Shown here: positions 1 through 8,312 of the stretch, piece by piece | Numbering within the stretch: position 1 is the first letter of the stretch | How the letters are laid out: each line of letters begins with the position of its first letter | NCBI GenBank assembly: GCA_007118095.1 | Contig: SKSF01000082.1 | Location: forward strand, 1 to 56,476 | Direction: 5' to 3' | Origin: Dehalococcoidia bacterium | GTDB taxonomy: Bacteria; Chloroflexota; Dehalococcoidia; Tepidiformales; Tepidiformaceae | Length of the DNA: 56,476 bases | Program-made: the position numbers and the translations under genes | Notes under the pieces: model-generated | Told to the model about the DNA's origin: nothing | Databases searched by the model: none | What the model saw: the letters and a program-made list of their open reading frames with translations, nothing else

Positions 1-44
1 ATTGGCGGGCTCGTCTTTTGTTGTGTGGCGCCAGTGCCGTGGCG

Positions 45-1295
45 TCAGGCTGCGCTCACCACCTGGTCGGCGGCTTCGCCGAGGTCGCGGCAGCGGATGA
101 CTTCGATGCCGGACTCGTCGAGCAGCTTCTCGCCTTCGGCGAGGTTCGTGCCGACGAGACGCATGACCATGGGTACGCGGATGTCCATCTGGCGGTGCGC
201 TTCGATGACGCCTTCGGCGATGATGTCGACGCGCGCCATGCCGCCGAAGATGTTGATGAGGATTGCCTCGACGTTGGGGTCTTCGAGGATGACCTTGAGG
301 GCGTTGACGACGCGCTGCGGGTCGTTCACGGTGCCAATGTCGAGGAAGTTGGCGGGTTCGCCACCGGCGAGCTTGATGGTGTCCATTGTGGCCATCGCGA
401 GGCCGGCGCCGTTCACGATGCAACCGATGTTGCCGTCGAGCTTGATGAAGTTCGGGACGCCGAGGTCCTGCGCCATGATTTCGAGCGGCGCTTCCTCGTC
501 CTTGTCGCGGAGCTCGGCCAGGTCCTTGTGGCGGTAGAGCGCGTTGTCGTCGATGGAGAGCTTCGCATCGACGGCAGCAACGCGGCCATCGCCGAGGAGG
601 GCGAGCGGGTTGATCTCGACGAGGCTGGCGTCGGTGTTCACCGCAGTGCGATAGAGGCCCTCGGCGAGCTTCGCGCACTGGTCGGCCTGGTCGCCGGAGA
701 GGCCGAGGCGCTGGGCGACAGTTCGGCCAACGTAGGGCATCCAGCCGGCGGAGGGGTTCACCTGGATGCGGGCAATGGCGTCGGGATTTGTCGCGGCCAC
801 CTCTTCAATCTCGGTGCCACCTTCGGAGGAAGCGATGAAGAGGTGGCTGGCGATGCCGCCTTCGACGGTGACGGAGAGGTAGTACTCTTTTTCGATCTCG
901 GCCTGTTCGGCAACGAGGACCGTCTTGACGAGCTTGCCTTCCGGGCCGGTCTGGATGGAGACGAGGTGCTTGCCGAGGATGGCCTGGGCGGCTGCCTCGG
1001 CTTCGTCGGCGGTATCGGCGAGGCGGACACCGCCGACGCGCTCACCCTTGACCTGGCCGGCGTTGTTTGCCGGGTCGGTGGTGAGCTTTTCGTACATGGC
1101 GGCGGTTTCAGATTCTTCGACCAGGCGGCCCTTGCCGCGTCCGCCGGCGTGGATCTGTGCCTTGACGACAACCTTGCCGCCGAGCTCTTCGGCGATCTTG
1201 CGCGCTTCGGCGGGTGTTGTGGCGACGCGTCCCTTTGTCACAGCGACCCCGTTCTGGTCGAGGAGGTCGCGAGCCTGATATTCGTGCAGCTTCAT
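45..1295 (-). CDS. sucC: Succinyl-CoA ligase (ADP-forming), beta subunit
   Basis: Catalyses, with the alpha subunit SucD, succinyl-CoA + ADP + Pi to succinate + CoA + ATP in the TCA cycle. The protein (416 aa) starts MKLHEYQARDLL, the family N-terminus, and carries an ATP-grasp fold (KAQIHAGGRGKG near residue 45) and the C-terminal CoA-ligase part with NIFGGMARVD. It is slightly longer than the usual 385-400 aa. The start was placed at MKLHEYQ rather than the longer open frame because the family begins there. Transcription runs leftward, so sucD would be expected just beyond the left edge of the window. Identification is secure. Confidence 0.97.
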   Translation of the reverse strand: MKLHEYQARDLLDQNGVAVTKGRVATTPAEARKIAEELGGKVVVKAQIHAGGRGKGRLVEESETAAMYEKLTTDPANNAGQVKGERVGGVRLADTADEAEAAAQAILGKHLVSIQTGPEGKLVKTVLVAEQAEIEKEYYLSVTVEGGIASHLFIASSEGGTEIEEVAATNPDAIARIQVNPSAGWMPYVGRTVAQRLGLSGDQADQCAKLAEGLYRTAVNTDASLVEINPLALLGDGRVAAVDAKLSIDDNALYRHKDLAELRDKDEEAPLEIMAQDLGVPNFIKLDGNIGCIVNGAGLAMATMDTIKLAGGEPANFLDIGTVNDPQRVVNALKVILEDPNVEAILINIFGGMARVDIIAEGVIEAHRQMDIRVPMVMRLVGTNLAEGEKLLDESGIEVIRCRDLGEAADQVVSAA

Positions 1296-1384
1296 AAGGC
1301 GCTCCGGTAGATGATGCGCACCGAGACTAGCAGCAGCGGCACCAAGGGAACAGCTTTTGTGGCGGCGCGCTGCCCCGTGGATGG

Positions 1385-2248
1385 TCAGTCGAGCTCGGCG
1401 GCGCGTTTGAAGGCGCGGTGGACGCCGAGGAGGCGCAGCATGAAATGGCGCAGGCGCGGGGAACTTTCGCCCAGGACGAGCATGGGCCGGATGGGCGGCG
1501 TGTTGACGTAGATCTCCGGCAGGCCGGTGTCGATGACCTTCATAACCGCGCGGACGACCTTCGACGGGGTGGTCTTGCCGGCGAGCCTGGAGGTCGTGAC
1601 TCCGCGGGAGGCGGCTGCGTCGTGCCACATGCCCGTATCGGTCACCCAGCCAGGGCAGACCGCGGAGACGGTGACCCCGGTGCCGCGGTATTCGGCGTTG
1701 AGGGCGTTGCTGGCGGCGATCTCGCCCGCCTTGGTGGTCGCGTAGACCGTGCTGTAGGCAGGTGCGACACGGCCTGCGAGGGACGACATGTTCACGACGC
1801 GACCGTGGCCGCGTTCGGCCATCCCGGGGAGGACGGCGTGCATGAGGTGCAGGACCGCGTGCATGTTCACGGCCAGGATGTCGTCAATGGTGGCGGGGTC
1901 GACACTGGTGAAGGGGGCGGTTTCGAACAGGCCGGCGTTGTTCACGAGGATATCGATGCGGCCGAAGGCCGTCTCCGCATTGTCCACGAGCTTTGCGCGC
2001 ACAGCGGCGTCCGATATGTCGCCGGGGACGGTGATGACCTGGACCCCGTGACGGCGTGCACGCGCGGCGACTTCTTCGAGGGGGCCTTCTGAGCGGGCGG
2101 TGAGCGCCAGGTTTGCACCGGCACGCGCGAGGCGTTCGGCGACGAGTGCGCCGAGCCCGCGTGAGGCGCCGGTAACGATGGCGGACTGTCCCTCGAGGCG
2201 GCGCCCGGAGGCGCTGTCATTTTGGACCTGGTTTCGCCGTCGGAGCAT
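1385..2248 (-). CDS. Short-chain dehydrogenase/reductase (SDR)
   Basis: NAD(P)-dependent oxidoreductase of the classical SDR family, 287 aa; the substrate cannot be read from sequence. Visible motifs are the dinucleotide-binding TGASRGLG near residue 26, NNAG, the catalytic Ser region MSSLAG and the YATTK active-site Tyr/Lys. A purine-rich GGGAGGG Shine-Dalgarno lies just before the ATG. The C-terminal tail of about 40 aa is hydrophobic/basic and unlike FabG. It lies upstream of sucC on the same strand with an 89-base gap, so cotranscription is possible. It is distinct from the true fabG at 30.8 kb. Confidence 0.9.
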   Translation of the reverse strand: MLRRRNQVQNDSASGRRLEGQSAIVTGASRGLGALVAERLARAGANLALTARSEGPLEEVAARARRHGVQVITVPGDISDAAVRAKLVDNAETAFGRIDILVNNAGLFETAPFTSVDPATIDDILAVNMHAVLHLMHAVLPGMAERGHGRVVNMSSLAGRVAPAYSTVYATTKAGEIAASNALNAEYRGTGVTVSAVCPGWVTDTGMWHDAAASRGVTTSRLAGKTTPSKVVRAVMKVIDTGLPEIYVNTPPIRPMLVLGESSPRLRHFMLRLLGVHRAFKRAAELD

Positions 2249-2339
2249 GGGTGTCCCTCCCTGATGGAAAACGGGATAGTGGCACGCCGCGGCGGCGGCT
2301 TCAAGTACGGAAGTTGTACGCGGACGAGGGTAAAGGTGA

Positions 2340-2426
<87 letters not shown>

Positions 2427-2743
2427 GGGGATATCGTTGGTCAGCAGGGGTGGTGTGGTCAACAGGGTTGAAGGTTGGAGGTGGGAAGTGGGAGGAGCCT
2501 CTGTTCCCGGCGGCTGCTTTCGTCGTGGGACACGAGATTTCGACGGGAAGTCTCCTGGTCTGATCATTTTCTTTTTCTCTACTTCGTATCAACAGTGCCC
2601 GTATTTGGTGGTGTACGGTGAGATCGGTGGGGCTGTTTCAGCGATGCGGCAGCCACTGCGGTTTCAGTGGTGGCGGCAGTCGCGGTGGACCAAGCACGTA
2701 GAGAAGCCGACCGGGAATCACCTGCCATCCCGGGGAGGTTGGA
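2427..2743. other. Intergenic stretch between tRNA-Ser and the Crp/Fnr gene
   Basis: About 317 bases without a convincing gene. The part next to the tRNA probably holds its promoter, and a pyrimidine-rich T tract lies around 2565-2582. A GGGGAGG Shine-Dalgarno (about 2732-2738) serves the Crp/Fnr gene. No clear sigma-70 promoter, hairpin terminator or riboswitch was recognised. Confidence 0.5.
2433..2462 (-). promoter_or_regulatory. Possible promoter of tRNA-Ser
   Basis: On the minus strand a -35-like TTGACC (bases 2457-2462) is followed after 18 bases by AACGAT (2433-2438), only 3 of 6 to the -10 consensus. This would put the transcript start at the mature tRNA 5' end. It is a weak call made from position and the good -35. 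Confidence 0.3.
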
Positions 2744-3466
2744 ATGACGCTGGAGTCCGCCGGTCGAGGCGACCCACGGCGGAACGCGATTCTGCGACAG
2801 CTTGCGGATGCGGACCGGCAAGCGCTCCTCGGGGCGTCGAGCCTCGTCCCCATTATCCCGGGCCGGGCGATCGTTTCCACGGCGACGGCGCACCGTGCTG
2901 TGTATTTCCCGCTCAAGGGGATCGCCTCGTTTTCAATCGAACTGGAGGATGGCGCGGCCATCGACGCGGCCATTATCGGCGCGGAAGGCGTGCTCCAGGT
3001 CCCGCCATATGTGGAGCACTTCGACCTGAACATCACGCTGCGCGGGCAGCTTCCTGGTGAAGCGCTCGCTGTCAGCCAGGACGTGTTCGAAGCGCAGACC
3101 CGGCGGTCGGCTCAGCTCGGGGATCTCGTTATGCGGCACAGGGGCCTGATGATTGGCGCGCTGAGCATGAGCATCGCGTGCGCCCGGTTCCACGAAGTGC
3201 GGCGCCAGTATGCGCGGTGGATCCTGGCGTTCCATGACCATGCGGGGCATGAGTGTTTCCCGGTGACCCAGGACCTGCTGGGGTCGATTATCGGCGTCAG
3301 GCGCGCCACGATCACGTCAATTGCGCAGCGGATGAAACAGGAAGGGATGATCGACTACCGGCGCGGGGAGGTGTGCATCCGTGACCGTAAGGGGCTGGAA
3401 GCGGTGGCGTGCGAGTGCTATCACACGCTCCAGGCGAGCTACCGGCAGATCTTCCAGGCATTGTGA
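2744..3466 (+). CDS. Crp/Fnr-family transcriptional regulator
   Basis: 240 aa. The N-terminal half is a cupin-like cyclic-nucleotide-binding-type sensor domain (about residues 15-130). The C-terminal half is a Crp-type winged helix with the recognition-helix region GVRRATITSIAQRMKQEG and the tail GLEAVACECY that marks one Crp/Fnr subfamily. No N-terminal Fnr-type cysteine cluster is present, so it is unlikely to be an Fe-S oxygen sensor, and its ligand is unknown. A GGGGAGG ribosome binding site precedes the ATG. It stands alone, so its targets cannot be inferred from context. Confidence 0.88.
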   Translation: MTLESAGRGDPRRNAILRQLADADRQALLGASSLVPIIPGRAIVSTATAHRAVYFPLKGIASFSIELEDGAAIDAAIIGAEGVLQVPPYVEHFDLNITLRGQLPGEALAVSQDVFEAQTRRSAQLGDLVMRHRGLMIGALSMSIACARFHEVRRQYARWILAFHDHAGHECFPVTQDLLGSIIGVRRATITSIAQRMKQEGMIDYRRGEVCIRDRKGLEAVACECYHTLQASYRQIFQAL

Positions 3467-3611
3467 GGCTGGCCGGGCGGTTTGCAACGGCATGTATATG
3501 CCAGCAGGGTCTGCTGCCGATCCGACGTGACCCCTGGCCGCGGGTACGGTTCATACGAGCAGCGGCGGAGGCGTGTCCCCGGCTGCCAGTAATCAACCGG
3601 GCGGTAGAGGT

Positions 3612-3977
3612 ATGAGCCGGATTTCCCTGCATGTGCGGCTGCCAGACGGCGGCGAGAAGCTGCCAGTGCCCATCGAGGAAGGTGGCATGGGCGAGTTTAC
3701 GGTCCTGCGCGACCCGGACGGCCAACAGATTGCGATGGCACAACTCGAGCTCGTGGAAGACGGGACCGTCCTCGTGCGGCCGGCCGAACGGTCTGGCCCG
3801 GGGCTCACGCGTTATTACTTCGCGGAGGGCGGGCGCGACGTCGCGTTCCTGGTGGGCGACCTGGTGATGCGCGGCAGGCTGGCGACCCGCGTGGAGGAGG
3901 CGGCACGGGTCTGGTGGCTTGTCCTCCGACGGGCGGGTGTTGGGGCAGGCAGCCTCGAAACCGCACAGAGCGCCTAG
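3612..3977 (+). CDS. Conserved-looking hypothetical protein
   Basis: 121 aa, family not recognised. The start MSRISLHVRL was chosen over an in-frame upstream ATG at 3573 because it follows AGAGG at a good distance. The composition is soluble: a beta-rich N-terminal two thirds (alternating strands around LPVPIEEGG, FTVLRDPDGQ and TVLVRPAE) and a short helix with VWWLVLRR. There is no signal peptide and no cysteines. It lies between the Crp/Fnr gene and the CIRCE operator, and codon use matches its neighbours. Confidence 0.6.
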   Translation: MSRISLHVRLPDGGEKLPVPIEEGGMGEFTVLRDPDGQQIAMAQLELVEDGTVLVRPAERSGPGLTRYYFAEGGRDVAFLVGDLVMRGRLATRVEEAARVWWLVLRRAGVGAGSLETAQSA

Positions 3978-3998
3978 GCGCCGTCGTGCCTATGTGAG

Positions 3999-4025
3999 TT
4001 AGCACTCTTGACTATAGAGTGCTAA
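3999..4025 (+). promoter_or_regulatory. CIRCE operator (HrcA binding site)
   Basis: A perfect match to the CIRCE inverted repeat: TTAGCACTC (3999-4007), a 9-base spacer, and GAGTGCTAA (4017-4025). CIRCE is bound by the heat-shock repressor HrcA and normally precedes groESL or dnaK/hrcA. Here it lies 54 bases before the GTG start of fmdB. The spacer contains TTGACT (4008-4013), which with GATGAT (4031-4036, 17-base gap) could be the promoter, so bound HrcA would cover the -35 region. Nothing in the window encodes HrcA or a chaperonin. Confidence 0.93.
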
Positions 4026-4078
4026 CCGGTGATGATTGCGCTATCTATCTGGCGTGTGTTTTGAGCGCGAGGTGCAAG

Positions 4079-4378
4079 GTGCCGACCTACGAATACCACT
4101 GTGAAAGCTGCGAGACGAGCTACGACCTGATGCAGAGCTTCTCCGCCCCCTCGGAGCACGCTTGCGAGGAATGCGGCAAGGGCACTGCAAAGCGCGTGCT
4201 CCATGCGCCGCGGGTGGTGTTCAAGGGTTCCGGATGGTATGCGACGGATAGCCGGAATTCGTCCAGCGCGTATTCGGAAGCGACCGAATCGACCAGCGAT
4301 TCGAGCGATGCGTCCACGAGCAGCGACGCCGGCACGGGCAGTTCCGACGACAAAGTCGAGAGCTCGGCCGCCAGCTAA
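4079..4378 (+). CDS. FmdB-family zinc-ribbon protein
   Basis: 99 aa with the FmdB/CxxC zinc-ribbon start PTYEYHCESC; cysteines at 8, 11, 29 and 32 form the likely zinc site. The C-terminal 45 residues are Ser/Thr/Asp-rich and probably disordered. The GTG at 4079 was preferred over the upstream GTG because the family begins M-P-T/I-Y-E-Y and because GAGG lies before it. It is the first gene after the CIRCE operator and is followed 10 bases later by dtd. The family function is poorly defined; a role in stress regulation or protein quality control is only suggested by the operator. Confidence 0.9.
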   Translation: MPTYEYHCESCETSYDLMQSFSAPSEHACEECGKGTAKRVLHAPRVVFKGSGWYATDSRNSSSAYSEATESTSDSSDASTSSDAGTGSSDDKVESSAAS

Positions 4379-4388
4379 GACGCACGTC

Positions 4389-4853
4389 TTGCGAGCCCTG
4401 GTCCAGCGCGTTTCGAAGGCTTCGGTGACGGTCGAGGGCGAGGTCCGCGGCCAGGTTGACCGAGGGTTTCTTGTCCTGCTTGGCGTGACCCATGAGGATA
4501 CGGCCGGGACGTGTGACGCAGTCGCGCGGAAAGTTGTGAACCTGCGCGTTTTCGAAGATGACGACGGGAAGATGAACCGTTCGCTGGCGGACGTTGACGG
4601 TGCGGTCCTCTGTATCAGCCAGTTCACCCTGTACGGTGATGTGCGCCGGGGGAACCGGCCATCGTTCACGGGTGCTGCCCTACCAGCGGAAGCAGACGAG
4701 CTGTACCAGCGGTTTTGTAATGTTATCCGGGATGCGGGCATCGCGTGCGAAAAGGGCGTGTTTGGAGCGCATATGGAGGTGGCACTGGTGAACGATGGGC
4801 CGGTGACGATCCTGGTGGACAGTGACGAGCTGAAGAAGCCGCGCGATGCTTGA
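4389..4853 (+). CDS. dtd: D-aminoacyl-tRNA deacylase
   Basis: Hydrolyses D-amino acids (and Gly-tRNA-Ala type errors) from tRNA, a translation proofreading step in the cytosol. The protein of 154 aa matches the usual 145-150 aa and has the family signatures SQFTLYGD near the middle and NDGPVT near the C-terminus (the Gly-cisPro motif). The start is a TTG at 4389, giving LRALVQRVSKASV; no ATG or GTG lies at the family N-terminus. It lies 10 bases after fmdB, probably in the same CIRCE-controlled transcript. Confidence 0.94.
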   Translation: MRALVQRVSKASVTVEGEVRGQVDRGFLVLLGVTHEDTAGTCDAVARKVVNLRVFEDDDGKMNRSLADVDGAVLCISQFTLYGDVRRGNRPSFTGAALPAEADELYQRFCNVIRDAGIACEKGVFGAHMEVALVNDGPVTILVDSDELKKPRDA

Positions 4854-4913
4854 CCGGGGACCGGGGCGGCTGCAAGGTTCAGCACAATCGACGGGCTACG
4901 AGGCGGATGACCC

Positions 4914-6617
4914 ATGCACATGAGCAAGCTGATGGTGAAGACCCTGCGGGAGGCTCCCGCTGAAGCGGAGCTGCCGAGCCACCGTCTGCTCCTGCGTGCG
5001 GGGCTGATGGTGCCGCTGGCGGCGGGCCTATACTGCTTCACACCGCTTGGCTGGAAGGTGCACCAGCGGCTCGAGAACATCATTCGCGAGGAGATGGACC
5101 GCTACGGCGCACAGGAGATCCACCTGCCTGCGCTGCACCCGCTTGAGACGTGGGAGCAGAGCGGGCGGGCGGCGACGATGGGGCCGATCCTGTTCCATCT
5201 GCGCGACCGGCGAGAGCGGGAGTTTGTGCTCGGGCCAACGCATGAGGAGGTCGTGAGCATCCTCGCGGGGCGGAGCATCCAGAGTTATCGCGACCTGCCG
5301 TTCACGCTGTACCAGATCCAGACGAAGTTCCGGGACGAGCCGCGGCCGCGCGGGGGGCTCATCCGGCTGCGCGAGTTCTATATGAAAGACGCGTACAGCT
5401 TCGACCCCGACTGGGAGACACTGGACCACTCGTACCGGGACGCGTTCGACGCGTACCTGCGCATCTTCGAGCGGGCAGGGCTGCCGGTCATCGCGGTGGA
5501 GGCGGACTCGGGGGCCATCGGCGGGAAGGATAGCCAGGAGTTCGTGTACCTGACAGAAAGCGGGGAGGACGAAATCCTGCTCTGCGACTCCTGTGGTTAC
5601 GCTGCGAACGCGGAAAAGGCGAACATCCAGAAACCGGCGCCGGTCCCGGGCGAGGCGCTGCCACTGGAAGAGGTTGCGACGCCGGGCGTCACGACGATTG
5701 CCGGGCTCGCGGAGTTCCTGGGCTTGGAAGAGCGGCAGACGGCGAAGGCGGTGTTCTACCTGGCCGACGGCGAGCCGGTGTTCGCCTGCATCCGTGGCGA
5801 CCTGGACGTGAACGAAACGAAGCTGCAGAACGCCCTGAAGGCGACAACGCTCGAGGTGATGGACGAGGCGGCGGTGAAGAAGCACGGGCTGATCGCGGGC
5901 TCTGCTTCGGCGGTGGGCCTGACCGGGATGCGCGTGGTGGCGGACGAGACTGCCGTCGAAGCGCCAAACCTGGTCGCTGGCGCCAACAAGGACGACGCCC
6001 ACCTGAGGAATGTGAACCACGGCCGGGACTGGCGCGCGGACATCACCGCGGACATTGCGCTCGCACGTGACGGAGACGCATGCGCGAAGTGCGGCGGGCG
6101 GCTGACGGTGCGGCGCGGCATCGAGATGGCGCACGTCTTCAAGCTGGGCACGATGTATTCCGAGTCGATGGGCGTCCATTTCCTCGACGAGCAGGGTGAG
6201 CGGCAGCCGGCGGTGATGGGCTGCTATGGCATCGGCCTGGAGCGGATGCTGGCGGCGGTGATCGAAGAGAACCACGACGAGAACGGGATCACGTGGCCGG
6301 CGGCGGTGGCGCCGTTCGACGTACACATCGTGGTCATCAACGGGGACCAGGCAGAAGTCGCGGAGGCGCTGGCCCAGCTCGAGTCGGACTGCGAGGCAGC
6401 GGGCCTCCGCGTGCTGGTGGACGACCGCGACGACTCGCCCGGCACGAAGTTCAAGGACGCGGACCTGATGGGGATGCCGGTGCGGCTGACGGTGAGCCCG
6501 CGCGCGTTGAAGGGGGGCGGTGTGGAGTTCAAGCCACGGCGTGAGGCGGAGGCACGGGTGATCCCGGCGGGCGAGGCACCGGGCGAGATTCGCACGGCAC
6601 TGGCGGAAGCCCGATAG
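4914..6617 (+). CDS. proS: Prolyl-tRNA synthetase, bacterial type
   Basis: Charges tRNA-Pro. The 567-aa protein has the bacterial (YbaK-insertion) architecture: N-terminal class II catalytic core with motif 2 (FRDEPRPRGG then REFYMKDAYSF), an inserted editing domain at about 225-385, motif 3 GCYGIGLERML and a C-terminal anticodon-binding domain. The start could equally be the ATG two codons in (4920). It lies 60 bases after dtd, and a promoter for nusA follows it, so proS probably ends this transcript group. Confidence 0.97.
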   Translation: MHMSKLMVKTLREAPAEAELPSHRLLLRAGLMVPLAAGLYCFTPLGWKVHQRLENIIREEMDRYGAQEIHLPALHPLETWEQSGRAATMGPILFHLRDRREREFVLGPTHEEVVSILAGRSIQSYRDLPFTLYQIQTKFRDEPRPRGGLIRLREFYMKDAYSFDPDWETLDHSYRDAFDAYLRIFERAGLPVIAVEADSGAIGGKDSQEFVYLTESGEDEILLCDSCGYAANAEKANIQKPAPVPGEALPLEEVATPGVTTIAGLAEFLGLEERQTAKAVFYLADGEPVFACIRGDLDVNETKLQNALKATTLEVMDEAAVKKHGLIAGSASAVGLTGMRVVADETAVEAPNLVAGANKDDAHLRNVNHGRDWRADITADIALARDGDACAKCGGRLTVRRGIEMAHVFKLGTMYSESMGVHFLDEQGERQPAVMGCYGIGLERMLAAVIEENHDENGITWPAAVAPFDVHIVVINGDQAEVAEALAQLESDCEAAGLRVLVDDRDDSPGTKFKDADLMGMPVRLTVSPRALKGGGVEFKPRREAEARVIPAGEAPGEIRTALAEAR

Positions 6618-6668
6618 CGTTACCGGAGACCGCGACTACCAGGTTAGAAGCGTAAAGGTCGAAATGCA

Positions 6669-6696
6669 TCGACCTTTCGGCCGGGCATGCTATACT
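6669..6696 (+). promoter_or_regulatory. Probable promoter for the nusA operon
   Basis: A -10 TATACT (6691-6696, 5/6) preceded 16 bases upstream by TCGACC (6669-6674, 4/6). The transcript would begin near 6703, about 50 bases before the nusA ATG and immediately ahead of two overlapping hairpins. Confidence 0.5.
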
Positions 6697-6706
6697 GTGG
6701 GCAGTC

Positions 6707-6720
6707 ATTTCTTCGGAAGT
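6707..6720 (+). promoter_or_regulatory. Leader hairpin with cUUCGg tetraloop (possible antiterminator)
   Basis: Bases 6707-6711 (ATTTC) pair with 6716-6720 (GAAGT, one G-U pair) around a TTCG loop closed by C-G, an exceptionally stable tetraloop type. Its 3' arm shares 6717-6720 with the 5' arm of the terminator hairpin that follows, so the two cannot form together. Confidence 0.45.
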
Positions 6721-6741
6721 GGGCCTGGCGCCCACTTTTTT
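6717..6741 (+). terminator. Intrinsic terminator in the nusA leader (attenuator candidate)
   Basis: AAGTGGGC (6717-6724), a 5-base loop, then GCCCACTT (6730-6737) inside a run of six T (6736-6741). This is a textbook intrinsic terminator ending only 10 bases before the nusA start codon and about 35 bases after the putative transcript start. It could end proS readthrough, or attenuate nusA expression in response to NusA level. Confidence 0.75.
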
Positions 6742-6751
6742 GTTGGGGGAT

Positions 6752-8299
6752 ATGAAGAGCGATTTCCTGCTTGCACTAGGGCAACTTGCTGCCGAGAAGA
6801 ACCTCCCGCGTGACGTGGTCATCGAGGCTGTCGAAGCCGCACTGAGCTCGGCGTACCGTCGTGATACGGACGACGCCCCCAACGTGTACGTGAAGATCGA
6901 CACCGAGTCGGGGGACATCAGGGCGTACATGCAGAAGACGGTCACCGACGAAATCGTCGATGACAAGGCGGAGATGACCGTCGACGAAGCGCGGCGCTAC
7001 AAGCGTGATGCGCGCGCCGGCGATGTCCTCGATTTCGAAATGCCGCTGCCTGACAACGCGGGGCGCATCGCCGCGCAGACGGCAAAGCAGGTCGTCCTGC
7101 AGCGCCTGCGCGAAGCGGAGCGCGATGCTGTGTACGAAGAGTACGCGGGCAAGGAGGGCGAACTGGTCGTGGGCACGATCCAGCGGATCGAGTCGCGCCA
7201 GATGATTATTGAGCTCAGCCGCGGGACGGAGGCGGCGTTGCCCGTAACCGAGCAGGTACGGAACGAGCACCTGCGGCCCGGTCAGCGGGTGAAGGTGGTG
7301 ATCATGGAGGTGCTTCGCGCGGCGAAGGGGCCTCCGATCATTGTCTCGCGTTCGCACCGGTCGCTGCTTCGGCGGCTCTTCGAGATGGAAGTCCCCGAAA
7401 TCCGCTCAGGGACCGTGGAGGTCCGTTCGATTGCGCGCGAAGGCGGTCACCGCAGCAAGGTGGCGGTGCATTCGCGGGTGCCGGGACTCGACCCCATTGG
7501 CGCGTGTGTTGGCATGCGCGGGGCACGGGTCCAGAACATCGTGAACGAGCTGAACGGCGAGCGGATCGACATCATCAAGTGGGATCCGGACCCGGCGGAA
7601 TTCATTACGAATGCGCTGAGCCCGGCGCAGGTGCTGGAATGCCAGACGTTCCCGGAGGAACACCGGGTCGTCGTGACTGTGCCGGACAGCATGATGTCGC
7701 TCGCGATTGGCAAGGAAGGGCAGAATGCCCGCCTGGCGGCGAAGCTGACCGGGTGGAGCATCCAGATCCAGAGCCAGTCGGCAGTGGAAGCTCGCGAGGC
7801 TGGCGAAGAGGCAGCGGCTCCGTCGTCGTTCACGCCAGCGCCTCCCGGAGAAGAGCCGGACATCGACCTGGTGGCCGAGTACGAGGAAGTGGAGCCACTC
7901 GAAGAGGAGCCCACACCTGTGGCACCTGCGGTCACTCCTTCGCCGATGCCAGAACGGCCCGCGGCGACGACCGGCCAGGGCGGCGAAGAGGAAGAAGACA
8001 TCACCTTCGCGGCTGCTGTCGCATCGATGCCTGTCCCGGACCGCGAGGAGCGCGAGGCCGAGGACTACGGCGAGGAAGACGACGAGTACGACGAGGAAGA
8101 GGAAGACTACGAAATCCCGGCTGCGGTGGCGCCAGAGGATCGGCCTTCGGCAATCCGGTTTGCGGAAGACGTCCTGCCACGGCGTGGCGACGAGGAGCAA
8201 CCGGGGAAGAAGGGCACCAAGAAGCAGCGTCGCACTCCCCGGTACGAGGAGGAAGACGACGAGATGGACGATATCGATTACTCGGGTCGTATCCACTAG
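6752..8299 (+). CDS. nusA: Transcription termination/antitermination factor NusA
   Basis: RNA polymerase-associated factor for pausing, termination and antitermination. The 515-aa protein has an N-terminal RNAP-binding domain (about 1-125, MKSDFLLALGQLAAEK), an S1 domain (about 130-200), tandem KH domains (about 200-345, with GACVGMRGARVQNI and SLAIGKEGQNARLA) and a very acidic, low-complexity tail of about 160 residues. The start at 6752 was chosen for the family N-terminus and the GGGGGA ribosome binding site. It heads nusA-rnpM-infB-rbfA-truB; rimP, which usually precedes nusA, is absent, and proS lies there instead. Confidence 0.97.
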   Translation: MKSDFLLALGQLAAEKNLPRDVVIEAVEAALSSAYRRDTDDAPNVYVKIDTESGDIRAYMQKTVTDEIVDDKAEMTVDEARRYKRDARAGDVLDFEMPLPDNAGRIAAQTAKQVVLQRLREAERDAVYEEYAGKEGELVVGTIQRIESRQMIIELSRGTEAALPVTEQVRNEHLRPGQRVKVVIMEVLRAAKGPPIIVSRSHRSLLRRLFEMEVPEIRSGTVEVRSIAREGGHRSKVAVHSRVPGLDPIGACVGMRGARVQNIVNELNGERIDIIKWDPDPAEFITNALSPAQVLECQTFPEEHRVVVTVPDSMMSLAIGKEGQNARLAAKLTGWSIQIQSQSAVEAREAGEEAAAPSSFTPAPPGEEPDIDLVAEYEEVEPLEEEPTPVAPAVTPSPMPERPAATTGQGGEEEEDITFAAAVASMPVPDREEREAEDYGEEDDEYDEEEEDYEIPAAVAPEDRPSAIRFAEDVLPRRGDEEQPGKKGTKKQRRTPRYEEEDDEMDDIDYSGRIH

Positions 8300-8312
8300 G
8301 AGGCACGGCGCG

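Noticed and set aside
18-1310. 430-residue open frame on the plus strand opposite sucC
   Set aside because: It is the antisense shadow of a clear sucC gene in GC-rich DNA; the translation has no family features. The same applies to most long frames opposite proS, infB, rnj, accDA and the S9 peptidase.
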